This document shows positions 53,331 to 64,000 of a stretch of 64,000 nucleotides of DNA, in pieces (the first letter of the stretch is position 1; the number at the start of each line of letters is the position of its first letter). A model generated the notes under the pieces. It saw only the letters and a list, made by a program, of their open reading frames with translations. It was not told the DNA's origin and searched no databases. Source of the DNA: Brevundimonas sp. Its GTDB lineage: Bacteria; Pseudomonadota; Alphaproteobacteria; Caulobacterales; Caulobacteraceae. The stretch is from positions 248,001 through 312,000 of the forward strand of contig NZ_JAQSDK010000002.1 in the NCBI RefSeq assembly GCF_029945885.1, read 5' to 3'. Made by a program: the position numbers and the translations under genes.

Positions 53331-53981
53331 ATGGCTGACTCCCGCGATGTTTTTGATGCCGACCGGCCGCTGCCCGCCTGGGACGACGGCAGCGACCGGC
53401 CGCCGCCGTGGCGCGATGCCGGGGCGACGACCGTTTTTGACACGCCCTGGCTGCGGCTGACGCGCCATGACGCGACCGCCCCGACCGGAATGAAGGTCGA
53501 CTATGTGGTCATGCGGCCGCACAATCTGTCGGTCGGGGTCCTGCCGCTGCACGACGACGGCACGGTGACCCTCGTCGGCCAGCAGCGGTTCGCCCTGATG
53601 AACTATTCCTGGGAGATGCCCGAGGGCGGTGCCCCCTATGCCGAGGACCCTTTGGCCGGCGTCCAGCGCGAACTGGCTGAGGAGGCGGGACTGGCGGCCG
53701 GCCACTGGTGCGAGGCGCTGCGGCTGGAGATGAGCAACTCCGTCACCGACGAACGGGCCATCGCCTGGCTGGCCTGGGACCTGACGCCGGTGCCGGTCGA
53801 TCCGGATCCCACCGAAATCATCCGGTCGGTGCGGGTGCCCTTCACCGGATTGCTGGCCGAAATCGGTCGGGGATCGATCCGCGACGCCTTTACGGTGGCG
53901 ACCACGCTGCGGGCCTACCATATGGCTCGGGAAGGCCAACTGCCGGACCGGCTGGCGCAAACCATGCTCGGCCGGGTATGA
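53331..53981 (+). CDS. NUDIX hydrolase, ADP-ribose pyrophosphatase-like
   Basis: A 216-residue protein from ATG 53331; the ORF's start at 53301 adds ten residues. The NUDIX box is EMPEGGAPYAEDPLAGVQRELAEEAGL (shown in part: GVQRELAEEAGL), with FALMNYSWEMPEGG before it, as in the ADP-ribose/ADP-sugar subgroup (YffH, NudF). A C-terminal helix (DAFTVATTLRAYHMA) follows. It would hydrolyse a nucleoside diphosphate linked to a sugar. cysE follows 22 bases later. Confidence 0.87.
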   Translation: MADSRDVFDADRPLPAWDDGSDRPPPWRDAGATTVFDTPWLRLTRHDATAPTGMKVDYVVMRPHNLSVGVLPLHDDGTVTLVGQQRFALMNYSWEMPEGGAPYAEDPLAGVQRELAEEAGLAAGHWCEALRLEMSNSVTDERAIAWLAWDLTPVPVDPDPTEIIRSVRVPFTGLLAEIGRGSIRDAFTVATTLRAYHMAREGQLPDRLAQTMLGRV

Positions 53982-54003
53982 TCAACCGTCGCAAGGAAGC
54001 CTG

Positions 54004-54825
54004 ATGCCCGTACTCGAAGTCGTCGCCAAACAGCCCGAAATCTGGACGCAGCTGCGCGCGGCGGCCGAGGCGGCGGCGCGTGACGAGCCGCAGCTGGGGT
54101 CGCAGCTGAATGCGGTGATCCTGTCCCATGCCGATCTCGCCGGTGCCCTCAGCTTCCAGATCGCCCGCAAGCTGGGCGACGAGGAACTGCGGGCGATGAC
54201 CGTGCGTGAGGTCTGCCTGGCCGCCTATGCCGCCGACCCGACGATGGTCACCGCCGCCGAGGCCGACCTCCAGGCTGTGGCCGAGCGCGACCCGGCCATC
54301 CATTCGCTGCTGCAGCCCTTCCTCTATTTCAAGGGCTTCCAGGCCCTGCAGGCCTGGCGCGTGGCGCACTGGTTGTGGACCGAGAAGCGCGAGACCCTGG
54401 CCTTCCATTTCCAGAGCCGCATCTCCGAACTGTTCCAGGTCGACATCCATCCGGCCGCGACCCTGGGGTCGGGGCTGTTCCTCGACCACGGCACCGGCAT
54501 TGTCATCGGCGAGACGGCGGTGGTCGGCGACGAGGTGTCGATGCTGCACGGGGTGACCCTGGGCGGCACCGGGGCCGAGCGCGGCGATCGTCATCCGAAG
54601 ATCGGCAAGGGCGTGCTGCTGGGAGCCGGGGCCAAGGTGCTCGGCAACATTTCTGTGGGCGACTACGCCAAGGTGGCTTCGGGTTCGGTGGTGCTGAAGC
54701 CGGTTCCCGCCGGCTGCACCGTGGCCGGAGTCCCGGCCCGGCTGGTCAACTGTCCGACCGATGCGACGCCGGCCCGGACCATGGACCATACCCTGGCCGA
54801 TATCGCCCATGACTTCGTGATCTGA
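54004..54825 (+). CDS. cysE: Serine O-acetyltransferase
   Basis: A 273-residue CysE. The N-terminal helical domain (QPEIWTQLRAAAEAAARDEP) leads to the left-handed beta-helix with DIHPAATLGSGLFLDHGTGI, IVIGETAVVGDEVSMLHGVT and GAGAKVLGNISVGDYAKVAS, which contain the catalytic His and acetyl-CoA site. It makes O-acetylserine for cysteine biosynthesis. The C-terminal tail ends in an Ile, as needed for the CysE-CysK complex and for feedback inhibition in family members. Confidence 0.95.
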   Translation: MPVLEVVAKQPEIWTQLRAAAEAAARDEPQLGSQLNAVILSHADLAGALSFQIARKLGDEELRAMTVREVCLAAYAADPTMVTAAEADLQAVAERDPAIHSLLQPFLYFKGFQALQAWRVAHWLWTEKRETLAFHFQSRISELFQVDIHPAATLGSGLFLDHGTGIVIGETAVVGDEVSMLHGVTLGGTGAERGDRHPKIGKGVLLGAGAKVLGNISVGDYAKVASGSVVLKPVPAGCTVAGVPARLVNCPTDATPARTMDHTLADIAHDFVI

Positions 54826-54899
54826 GGCTTTCCCTCTCCGGTGCCAGTCTCTAGGGTCCGGGGCGTCTGACATCACTGAACTGACTGCCGAGGCCCGCC

Positions 54900-55112
54900 G
54901 TGAACGAATCCGACATCAAGCGCATCGAGAGCCATCTGAAGCGCACCTTCAATGCCGGTGGCATCAAGCTGAAGGCCCGTCCCAAACCCAATGATTCCGC
55001 CGAGGTCTATGTCGGTGACGAGTTCATCGGCATCGTCTTTGCGGACGAGGACGGCGACGGTTCCTTCATGTTCGAAATGGCTATCCTCGCCGAGGATCTG
55101 CCCGAGGACTGA
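54900..55112 (+). CDS. DUF3126-family protein
   Basis: A 70-residue protein with GTG start. NESDIKRIESHLKRTFNAGG, IKLKARPKPNDSAEVYVGDE and FIGIVFADEDGDGSFMFEMA fit DUF3126, a small family limited mostly to alphaproteobacteria. It is acidic at the end (AEDLPED). No function known. A bidirectional terminator follows. Confidence 0.85.
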   Translation: MNESDIKRIESHLKRTFNAGGIKLKARPKPNDSAEVYVGDEFIGIVFADEDGDGSFMFEMAILAEDLPED

Positions 55113-55137
55113 GCCCGCCGCCCGAGGCTCCCGAACA

Positions 55138-55175
55138 AAAAAGCGCCGGAGGGGACAGCCCCTCCGGCGCTTTTT
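55138..55175. terminator. Bidirectional terminator
   Basis: AAAAAGCGCCGGAGGGG and CCCCTCCGGCGCTTTTT form a 12-bp GC stem with flanking A and T runs and loop ACAG. It serves the DUF3126 gene and the convergent AKP-rich gene. Confidence 0.95.
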
Positions 55176-55195
55176 CCATTCAGAAGCCGAGACGA

Positions 55196-55753
55196 TCAGC
55201 GCTTGCCGAAGATCACATCCATCAGACCGGCGATGAAGCCCTTGCTCTGGGGCTTGGCGGCGGGCCGGGGCGCAGCGGCTGCGGGGGCCGCAGCGGGACG
55301 CGGCGCGGGGGCCGGTGCAGCGACGGGCTTGGCGACGGCCGGTGCGGGACGGGCGGCGGCCGGCTTGGCAGCAGCGGGCTTCTTCGGTGCAGCCTTGGCT
55401 GCCGGTTTGGCGACGGCCTTGGCAGCCGGCTTCATGGCGACCGGCTTGGTAGCCGGTTTGGCGACGGCCTTGGTTGCGGGCTTGGTCGCGGCCTTGGCGG
55501 CCGGCTTGGCAGCGGGTTTCGCGGCCGGTTTTGCAGCAGCCTTGGTCACCGGCCTGGCCGCAGTCCTGGCGACCGGCTTGGCCGTGGTCTTCACCGGCGG
55601 CTTGGCGGCGGCCCGGACAACCGGGGCCTTTGCGGGAGCGGCGGGCCGGGCCGCCTTGGCAGCTGATTTCGGCGCAGCGCTCGACTTTGCTGCCGGTTTC
55701 GGCTTGGAAGCGCTTGCGGACGCATTAGGCGACTTAGACGGTGACTTGGCCAT
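55196..55753 (-). CDS. Lys/Ala/Pro-rich low-complexity protein
   Basis: A 185-residue protein from ATG 55753 (the track's start at 55789 is upstream of a weaker site). Nearly the whole length is Ala/Lys/Pro/Val repeats such as AKPAAKPAAKPAAKAATKP and AKAVAKPATKP, as in histone-H1-like and other basic tail proteins. The last 17 residues, SKGFIAGLMDVIFGKR, are not low complexity and may be a conserved anchor. The composition makes homology calls unreliable. It may bind nucleic acid or cell-wall polymers; I do not assign a function. Confidence 0.75.
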   Translation of the reverse strand: MAKSPSKSPNASASASKPKPAAKSSAAPKSAAKAARPAAPAKAPVVRAAAKPPVKTTAKPVARTAARPVTKAAAKPAAKPAAKPAAKAATKPATKAVAKPATKPVAMKPAAKAVAKPAAKAAPKKPAAAKPAAARPAPAVAKPVAAPAPAPRPAAAPAAAAPRPAAKPQSKGFIAGLMDVIFGKR

Positions 55754-55838
55754 GAACTCCCCGACCCCTCGGTTTGCGCCGACACGCAAATGCGTGAAGG
55801 CATGTGTTTCGATTCGGCATGATAGCGGCGTTTGAGAA

Positions 55839-56708
55839 ATGTCCGAGTCCGCAATTCAAATTATCGCGCGCGGTCTTCGCGCTCCCGCTGAAGCCGCTGC
55901 CGTCGCGATCGATTCCGATCCGATGCTGGAAGGCGTCACCTATTCCATTCTGGAAGAAGACGAGGACGCCGGCCTCTGGCGGATCGACGCCTTCCCGACC
56001 ACCGATGAAGAGGTCGAGGCGCTGAAGCAATTGCTGTCCGGCCGTGACGGCCTGACGTTGATCGTCGAGAAGCTGGCCGACGCCGACTGGCTGGCCATGT
56101 CCCTGTCCGGCCTGCCGCCGGTCGAGGCCGGACGCTTTTTCGTCTATGGCGCGCACGACCAGGGACGGGTGCCGCCGAACCGGATCAATCTCAAGATCGA
56201 TGCGGGCGCCGCCTTCGGTACCGGCCACCACGGCACGACGGTCGGCTGCCTCGAGGCGTTCGACGACCTGCTGAAGCGCGAGAAGTTCGAACGGGTGCTG
56301 GACGTCGGCTGCGGCACCGGGGTGCTGGCGATTGCCGCCGCCCGAACCGGCAGCCGCATCGCCGTCGGCACTGACATCGATGGACCGTCGGTGCGGATTG
56401 CCAATGAAAACGCCGAGCTGAACGGAGCCGACGCGCGCTTCGTCCATGCCTCGGGCCTGAATGATCGTCGGGTGCGCGAGCACGGTCCCTATGATCTGGT
56501 CTTCGCCAACATCCTGGCCCCGCCGCTGGTGGCCCTGTCGCAGGACATCAAGGAGGCCCTGAAACTGGGTGGGGTCGCCATCCTGTCAGGTCTGTTGCGG
56601 ACCCAGGAGCGTCGCGTCAGCGCCGCCTATCTGTCGCGCGGATTCATCCTCGAGCGTCGGATCCATCACGACGCCTGGAGCGCGCTGGTTCTTCGTCGGG
56701 TGGGCTAG
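55839..56708 (+). CDS. prmA: Ribosomal protein L11 methyltransferase
   Basis: A 289-residue class I SAM methyltransferase. [20 protein letters not shown] is the PrmA signature, [16 protein letters not shown] near residue 154 binds SAM, and [19 protein letters not shown] carries the catalytic-domain N-x-x-x-P-L motif. The N-terminal domain (residues 1-100) positions L11 and is less conserved. It trimethylates lysines and the N-terminus of L11. Confidence 0.92.
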   Translation: MSESAIQIIARGLRAPAEAAAVAIDSDPMLEGVTYSILEEDEDAGLWRIDAFPTTDEEVEALKQLLSGRDGLTLIVEKLADADWLAMSLSGLPPVEAGRFFVYGAHDQGRVPPNRINLKIDAGAAFGTGHHGTTVGCLEAFDDLLKREKFERVLDVGCGTGVLAIAAARTGSRIAVGTDIDGPSVRIANENAELNGADARFVHASGLNDRRVREHGPYDLVFANILAPPLVALSQDIKEALKLGGVAILSGLLRTQERRVSAAYLSRGFILERRIHHDAWSALVLRRVG

Positions 56709-56763
56709 GGGCGGAACCGGCGCGGGGCCCGGCGGTTACGGCAGTTCAACCGAGGACACGCCA

Positions 56764-57225
56764 ATGACGCCGATCAATCCCAACACCGAGATCAACCCCG
56801 TTCCGCCGTCGGGCACGGTCTATACCGAGACGGTCGAGACCGTGGTCGTTCGTGAATCCAACACCGGATGGTGGATCGCCGGGGTGCTCGGCGGTCTCGT
56901 GCTGATTGCCGTGCTGTGGATCCTGTTCGCCGGGCGCGGCCCGGGTGATGCCGATGCCCGTATGCTCGAGGCGCAGGCCGCCGCGACCCAGGCCCAGGCG
57001 GCCTCGGACGCGGCCATGGTCCAGGGCCAGATCACCGGGGCCCAGGCCAGTATCGAAATCGCTCGCGCCGACGTGGCCCGTGCCCAGGCCGAGGCCGTGC
57101 GGTCCTCCAGCGACGCCCGCGCCGCCGAGGCCCGCGCCATGACTCCGCCGGCCACCGTGGTCGTCACCACGCCCGCGCCGTCGACCGGCCAGGCCGTGGT
57201 CACGCCGAACGCCCCGCAAAACTGA
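56764..57225 (+). CDS. Single-pass membrane protein with Ala-rich helical region
   Basis: A 153-residue protein from ATG 56764. One membrane helix (WWIAGVLGGLVLIAVLWILF, about residues 38-57) follows a Pro/Thr N-terminus. A long Ala/Gln-rich helical region (ARMLEAQAAATQAQAASDAA, ADVARAQAEAVRSSSDARAA) is probably coiled coil, and the tail is Pro/Thr/Val-rich. Similar small proteins near prmA occur in this group. No function is known. Confidence 0.7.
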   Translation: MTPINPNTEINPVPPSGTVYTETVETVVVRESNTGWWIAGVLGGLVLIAVLWILFAGRGPGDADARMLEAQAAATQAQAASDAAMVQGQITGAQASIEIARADVARAQAEAVRSSSDARAAEARAMTPPATVVVTTPAPSTGQAVVTPNAPQN

Positions 57226-57232
57226 TCCGGTG

Positions 57233-57259
57233 CCTCCCTCCCCAAGACGGGGAGGGAGG
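57233..57259. repeat. Perfect 11-bp inverted repeat before the aminopeptidase P gene
   Basis: CCTCCCTCCCC and GGGGAGGGAGG pair around AAGAC. The right arm contains GGAGG, 15 bases or more from the ATG at 57275, so a folded transcript could hide a Shine-Dalgarno-like site. It may also be an extragenic repeat that ends the upstream transcript. Confidence 0.6.
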
Positions 57260-57274
57260 TGCTATGTCGACGCC

Positions 57275-59080
57275 ATGCGCCAGACATTCGACGAAACCAC
57301 CGATCCGTCCTTCGGGGCCAAACACCTGCCGCTCGTCCGGGCGAAGATGGCCGAACAGGACCTCGACGGCCTGCTGGTCCCGCATGAGGACGAGCACCAG
57401 AACGAGTATCTGCCCCCCGCCAACGACCGGCTGGCCTGGGTCAGCGGCTTCACCGGCTCGGCCGGAGCCGGGGTGGTGATGACCGATCGCGCCGCCGTCT
57501 TCGCCGACGGTCGCTACACCGTTCAGGTCAAGGCCCAGGTCGATCCCGACCAGTTTGAAATCCTGTCGCTGGAGGACGGCGTCGCCGCCTGGCTGGCCCG
57601 CGCGCCGAAAGGGTCGGTGATCGGCTATGATCCGCGGCTGCACAGCCCCGACGCCCTGGCGTCGCTGAAGGCCGCCGCCGAAAAGGCCGGGGCCAGTCTG
57701 AAGCCGGTCGATCCCAACCCCATCGATGTCGCCTGGGCCGACCGCCCGGCCCAGCCGATGGCCCCGGTGGTCCCGCACGAGGACAGATATTCGGGCGAGA
57801 GCAGTGCCTCCAAGCGCGCCCGCATCGGCGCGGCCCTGACCGGGGCCGGGGCCGAGGCCACCGTCCTGACTGCCCCGACCTCGATCGCCTGGCTGTTCAA
57901 TGTGCGCGGGGGTGACGTGATCCGTTCGCCGCTGCCGCTGGGTCAGGCCATCGTAAACGCGGACGGGACGGCGCAGCTGTTCCTCGACCCGCGCAAGGTC
58001 ACCAATGAACTGCCCGGCTGGCTGGGCGACGATGTGACGCTGGGGACCGAAGACGCCCTGCCGGCGGCGCTGGACGCCCTGTCGGGGCGCAAGGTGATGA
58101 TCGATCCGGCCCAGTCCTCGGCCTGGTATTTCGACCGGCTGGAGGCTGCGGGGGCGACGGTGGTGCGGGCCATGGACCCCTGCGCCGTGCCGCGTGCCGC
58201 CAAGAATCCGGTCGAGGTCGAGGGCAGTCGCCAGGCCCATATCCGCGACGGTGCCGCCCTGACCCGTTTCCTGCACTGGGTCGATACGGTGGCCCGCGAA
58301 ACCCTGCCCAGCGAGCGTGAAATCGTCGAGGCGCTGGAAGGCTTCCGCGAAGAGACCGGCCAGCTGCAGGACCTGTCGTTCGACACCATCGCCGGGGCCG
58401 GTCCCAACGGGGCCCTGCCGCACTACAAGCCGGTGACCCGCACCATCCGCCATATCGAGAAGGGCTCGTTGCTGCTGGTTGACGGCGGTGGCCAGTATCT
58501 GGACGGCACCACCGACGTGACCCGCACCATGGCCATCGGTGAGCCGACCCAGGAACAGCGCGATCGCTACACCCGCGTGCTGAAGGGCCATATCGCCCTG
58601 GCCGTGGTGCGCTTCCCGGCCGGGACCACCGGCCACCAGCTGGACGCCCTGGCACGGCTGCCGATGTGGATGGCGGGCCTCGACTATGATCACGGCACCG
58701 GCCACGGCGTCGGCAGCTATCTGGGCGTCCACGAAGGCCCGCAGCGCATCTCCAAGGCCGCCAACAGCCAGCCGCTGCTGACCGGGATGATCCTGTCCAA
58801 CGAACCCGGCTACTACAAGGAAGGCCACTGGGGCATTCGCATCGAGACCCTGCAGGTCGTCACCCCGCCCGAGCCCATCCCGGGCGGTGAGCGGCCGATG
58901 CATGGCTTCCGCCAGCTGACCCTCGCCCCGCTGGACCGGCGGCTGATCGACGTCGATCTGCTGAGCCCGGCCGAACGCGCCTATGTCGACGCCTATCACG
59001 GCGAAATCCTCGCCACGGTCGGGCCGCTGCTGCCGGGCGCGGTGCAGGACTGGCTGAAAGTGCAGGCCGCGCCCCTCTAG
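57275..59080 (+). CDS. Xaa-Pro aminopeptidase (M24B)
   Basis: A 601-residue metallopeptidase of the long, three-domain (PepP/XPNPEP1-like) type from ATG 57275. Two creatinase-like N-terminal domains precede a pita-bread domain with all metal ligands: [20 protein letters not shown] (two Asp), [16 protein letters not shown] (His), [12 protein letters not shown] (Glu) and IRIETLQVV (Glu). It removes the N-terminal residue from X-Pro peptides in the cytosol. The ORF's earlier start at 57230 is within the hairpin region and lacks homologous sequence. Confidence 0.9.
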   Translation: MRQTFDETTDPSFGAKHLPLVRAKMAEQDLDGLLVPHEDEHQNEYLPPANDRLAWVSGFTGSAGAGVVMTDRAAVFADGRYTVQVKAQVDPDQFEILSLEDGVAAWLARAPKGSVIGYDPRLHSPDALASLKAAAEKAGASLKPVDPNPIDVAWADRPAQPMAPVVPHEDRYSGESSASKRARIGAALTGAGAEATVLTAPTSIAWLFNVRGGDVIRSPLPLGQAIVNADGTAQLFLDPRKVTNELPGWLGDDVTLGTEDALPAALDALSGRKVMIDPAQSSAWYFDRLEAAGATVVRAMDPCAVPRAAKNPVEVEGSRQAHIRDGAALTRFLHWVDTVARETLPSEREIVEALEGFREETGQLQDLSFDTIAGAGPNGALPHYKPVTRTIRHIEKGSLLLVDGGGQYLDGTTDVTRTMAIGEPTQEQRDRYTRVLKGHIALAVVRFPAGTTGHQLDALARLPMWMAGLDYDHGTGHGVGSYLGVHEGPQRISKAANSQPLLTGMILSNEPGYYKEGHWGIRIETLQVVTPPEPIPGGERPMHGFRQLTLAPLDRRLIDVDLLSPAERAYVDAYHGEILATVGPLLPGAVQDWLKVQAAPL

Positions 59081-59141
59081 GGGCTTGCGGCGGGGCGGGC
59101 TGACACCGACCTGTGGGGCTGGCCCCCACAGGAGTTCGCCC

Positions 59142-60131
<990 letters not shown>

Positions 60132-60134
60132 TCT

Positions 60135-60263
60135 GTCTTCTCCCTGTCGCGAAGCGACGGGGAGGGGGACCGCGAAGCGGTGGAGGGGTAGCCTGCCCCT
60201 CCGTCATGGCGCGAAGCCGCGCCATGCCACCTCCCCATTCGCTTCGCGAACCGGGAGGAGACG

Positions 60264-60265
<2 letters not shown>
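60135..60265. repeat. Cluster of extragenic palindromes
   Basis: About 130 bases between the reductase and ligA contain four short stem-loops: GTCGCGAAGCGAC, CCGCGAAGCGG, GGCGCGAAGCCGCGCC and CGCTTCGCG, interleaved with CTCCC/GGGAG units. The same GCGAAGC style repeats are widespread in Brevundimonas-like intergenic DNA. It also covers the stop of the convergent ligA gene. Confidence 0.75.
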
Positions 60266-62636
<2,371 letters not shown>

Positions 62637-62764
62637 CTAGCACCCTGACGCCGGGGCGCGAGACCAGCACTCAGTCATCGGCAGCGATTGCGGTCATGAC
62701 AGGAAGTTAATCTGACGCGGGTGCCCGGGCTCGCTAGCGTGACGGACGATCTTCCGGAGCCGTC

Positions 62765-63736
62765 ATGCGTCTGTCCCGCCTTTCCCGTCCGCTGGTGCCG
62801 TTCGCGGCCGCCGCCCTGTTGTCCGCCTGTTCGCTGATGGGCGGCACCGGGGAGGGGGCTCCGGCTTCGGTCGCGGCTCCGTCTGCCGACCAGGTCCAGT
62901 TGCTGGAGGACGTCCGCATCCTGTCGGCTGACGACATGGAGGGTCGCGACACCGGCGCGCCGGGGGGTGAGCGGGCCCGCGCCTATATCGTGTCGCGTCT
63001 GGAGGCCCTCGGTGTCGCCGCGCCCGGCATGGGCCGGCTGCAGCCGTTCGAGGCTCGGGGCCGCACGCGCGAGGGGATCAAGACCTTCAACGGCACCAAC
63101 ATCATCGGCCAGATTCCCGGTACCCGGGTTGGCGGTCGCTATATCGTGGTCACCGCCCATTATGACCATGTCGGGGTCAATGACGGACAGGTCTTCAACG
63201 GGGCCGACGACAATGCCTCGGGCGTCGCCACCATGCTGGCCCTGGCGGCCGAGCTGAAGCGGCGGCCCCCTGAACACAGTGTGTTGTTCGTGGCCCTCGA
63301 CGGTGAGGAGCGCGGCCTGCTGGGGGCCACCCATTTCGTCGAGGCCCCGCCCGTGCCGCTGGAGTCGATCAGCCTGAACCTGAATTTCGACATGACCGCC
63401 CGGGCCGAGACCGACGGCAAGCTGTGGGTCACAGGCACCTGGCAGAACCCGACCCTGCGGCCGGTTCTGGAACCGATTCCCGCCGACGGCGCGGTGGCCC
63501 TGGCCTTCGGCAAGGACACGCCGCAGGACACCGGCGAGGACAATTGGGTCGAGGCCTCGGACCATGCGGCCTTCTATCGCGCCGGCATCCCGTTCCTGTA
63601 TCTCGGGGTCAACTACCACCCCGACTATCACCGGCCCACGGACGACTTCGAGCGCATCACCCCCTCGGTTTTCATCAGCGCCACCGACCTGTCGATCGCC
63701 GCCTTCCATGCGCTGGATCACGCCCTGGATCGGTAA
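62765..63736 (+). CDS. M28-family aminopeptidase-like lipoprotein
   Basis: A 323-residue secreted metallopeptidase with a lipoprotein signal (FAAAALLSACS). The M28 zinc ligands are recognisable in order: HYDHVG (His), GADDNASGVA (Asp), DGEERG (Glu), NFDMTA (Asp) and NYHPDYHRPTD (His). It belongs with bacterial leucine-aminopeptidase-like or glutaminyl-cyclase-like enzymes, so substrate is uncertain. A membrane or periplasmic location is likely. It is followed by a separate gene for a membrane methyltransferase. Confidence 0.88.
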   Translation: MRLSRLSRPLVPFAAAALLSACSLMGGTGEGAPASVAAPSADQVQLLEDVRILSADDMEGRDTGAPGGERARAYIVSRLEALGVAAPGMGRLQPFEARGRTREGIKTFNGTNIIGQIPGTRVGGRYIVVTAHYDHVGVNDGQVFNGADDNASGVATMLALAAELKRRPPEHSVLFVALDGEERGLLGATHFVEAPPVPLESISLNLNFDMTARAETDGKLWVTGTWQNPTLRPVLEPIPADGAVALAFGKDTPQDTGEDNWVEASDHAAFYRAGIPFLYLGVNYHPDYHRPTDDFERITPSVFISATDLSIAAFHALDHALDR

Positions 63737-63799
63737 TTGCCCTGTTGCACATGTGGCCATTCCGGTTCATCCGGGGGGCAGTGTGGCGGGGAAGTATCG

Positions 63800-64000
63800 A
63801 TGATGGCGACGAAGGGTCTGGACCTGCGAAAGGTTCAGTTGATTCGCAAGGCGGTTCTGCTGGTCGGGATTGTCGGCCTGCTGGGACTGGCGGCCGTAAC
63901 CGGCTCGATCGGCGGCGACACCCTCGCGCACGAAGGGCTGGAAGCCTTCGGCCTGCTGTTGATCGTGGTCTGCATCGTCGGCCGGGCCTGGTGCTCCCTC
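63800..64000 (+). CDS. Isoprenylcysteine methyltransferase-like membrane protein, 5' end only
   Basis: The gene runs off the window; only 67 residues are visible from ATG 63800. A hydrophobic helix (AVLLVGIVGLLGLAAVTG) is followed by GLEAFGLLLIVVCIVGRAWCSL; the GRAWCSL phrase is typical of the ICMT-related membrane methyltransferase family in bacteria. ICMT-like proteins methylate small molecules or protein ends at the membrane. Assignment rests on this short part. Confidence 0.65.
   Translation, partial: MMATKGLDLRKVQLIRKAVLLVGIVGLLGLAAVTGSIGGDTLAHEGLEAFGLLLIVVCIVGRAWCSL

Overview
The window is GC-rich alphaproteobacterial chromosome. The gene content points to Caulobacteraceae: a MipZ division-site regulator, a DivK-PleD operon with the Caulobacter domain plan, ClpS-ClpA, DUF3126, and SPOR-domain envelope proteins. 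The overall look is closest to Brevundimonas; this is inference from gene families, not from a database search. Gene density is high and most genes are ordinary core genes.

Bases 1 to about 8,590 form an accessory region. It starts inside a conjugation operon (trbF-trbG-trbI-traF, a VirB1-like transglycosylase and three small ORFs, two of them with HTH-like regions) in which every gene overlaps the next. It continues with an AbiEi-like/Fic fusion protein, a frameshifted stump of mercuric reductase, a secreted EEP-family nuclease or phosphatase, and two small hypothetical genes. It ends at the 3' end of a tRNA-Val(CAC) gene, a typical integration site, so this side of the tRNA is probably an integrated conjugative element and the other side is core chromosome.

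From 8.7 to 33 kb lie mostly core genes: gph, glmU-rpiA, gor, an aromatic block (class II DAHP synthase, an ACT-less prephenate dehydratase, then a chorismate mutase), an envelope and division block (SPOR lipoprotein, mipZ, a J-domain protein, a SPOR-tailed D,D-carboxypeptidase), a phasin, clpS-clpA, ridA, dinB, divK-pleD and rpmG. The gap in front of the chorismate mutase encodes a 32-residue peptide ending in a cluster of Phe and Tyr codons, all Phe codons being TTT, which looks like an unannotated attenuation leader. A tandem set of three small secreted Cys-motif proteins at 28.3-29.7 kb shows two copies in decay.

From 33 to 64 kb lie two NUDIX genes, rnr, a reverse-transsulfuration pair (cbs and a gamma-lyase), two cold-shock genes with duplicated 5' leaders, a nitronate monooxygenase, a GIY-YIG gene under a pair of TTACCCGGGTAA palindromes, queF, a hybrid histidine kinase, a DUF4173/response regulator/kinase operon, cysE, prmA, aminopeptidase P, an aldo/keto reductase, ligA, an M28 peptidase, and the start of an isoprenylcysteine-methyltransferase-like gene at the right edge. 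Extragenic hairpins and a shared 9-bp tandem repeat occupy several gaps. No CRISPR array, rRNA, intact transposase or intact integrase is visible.
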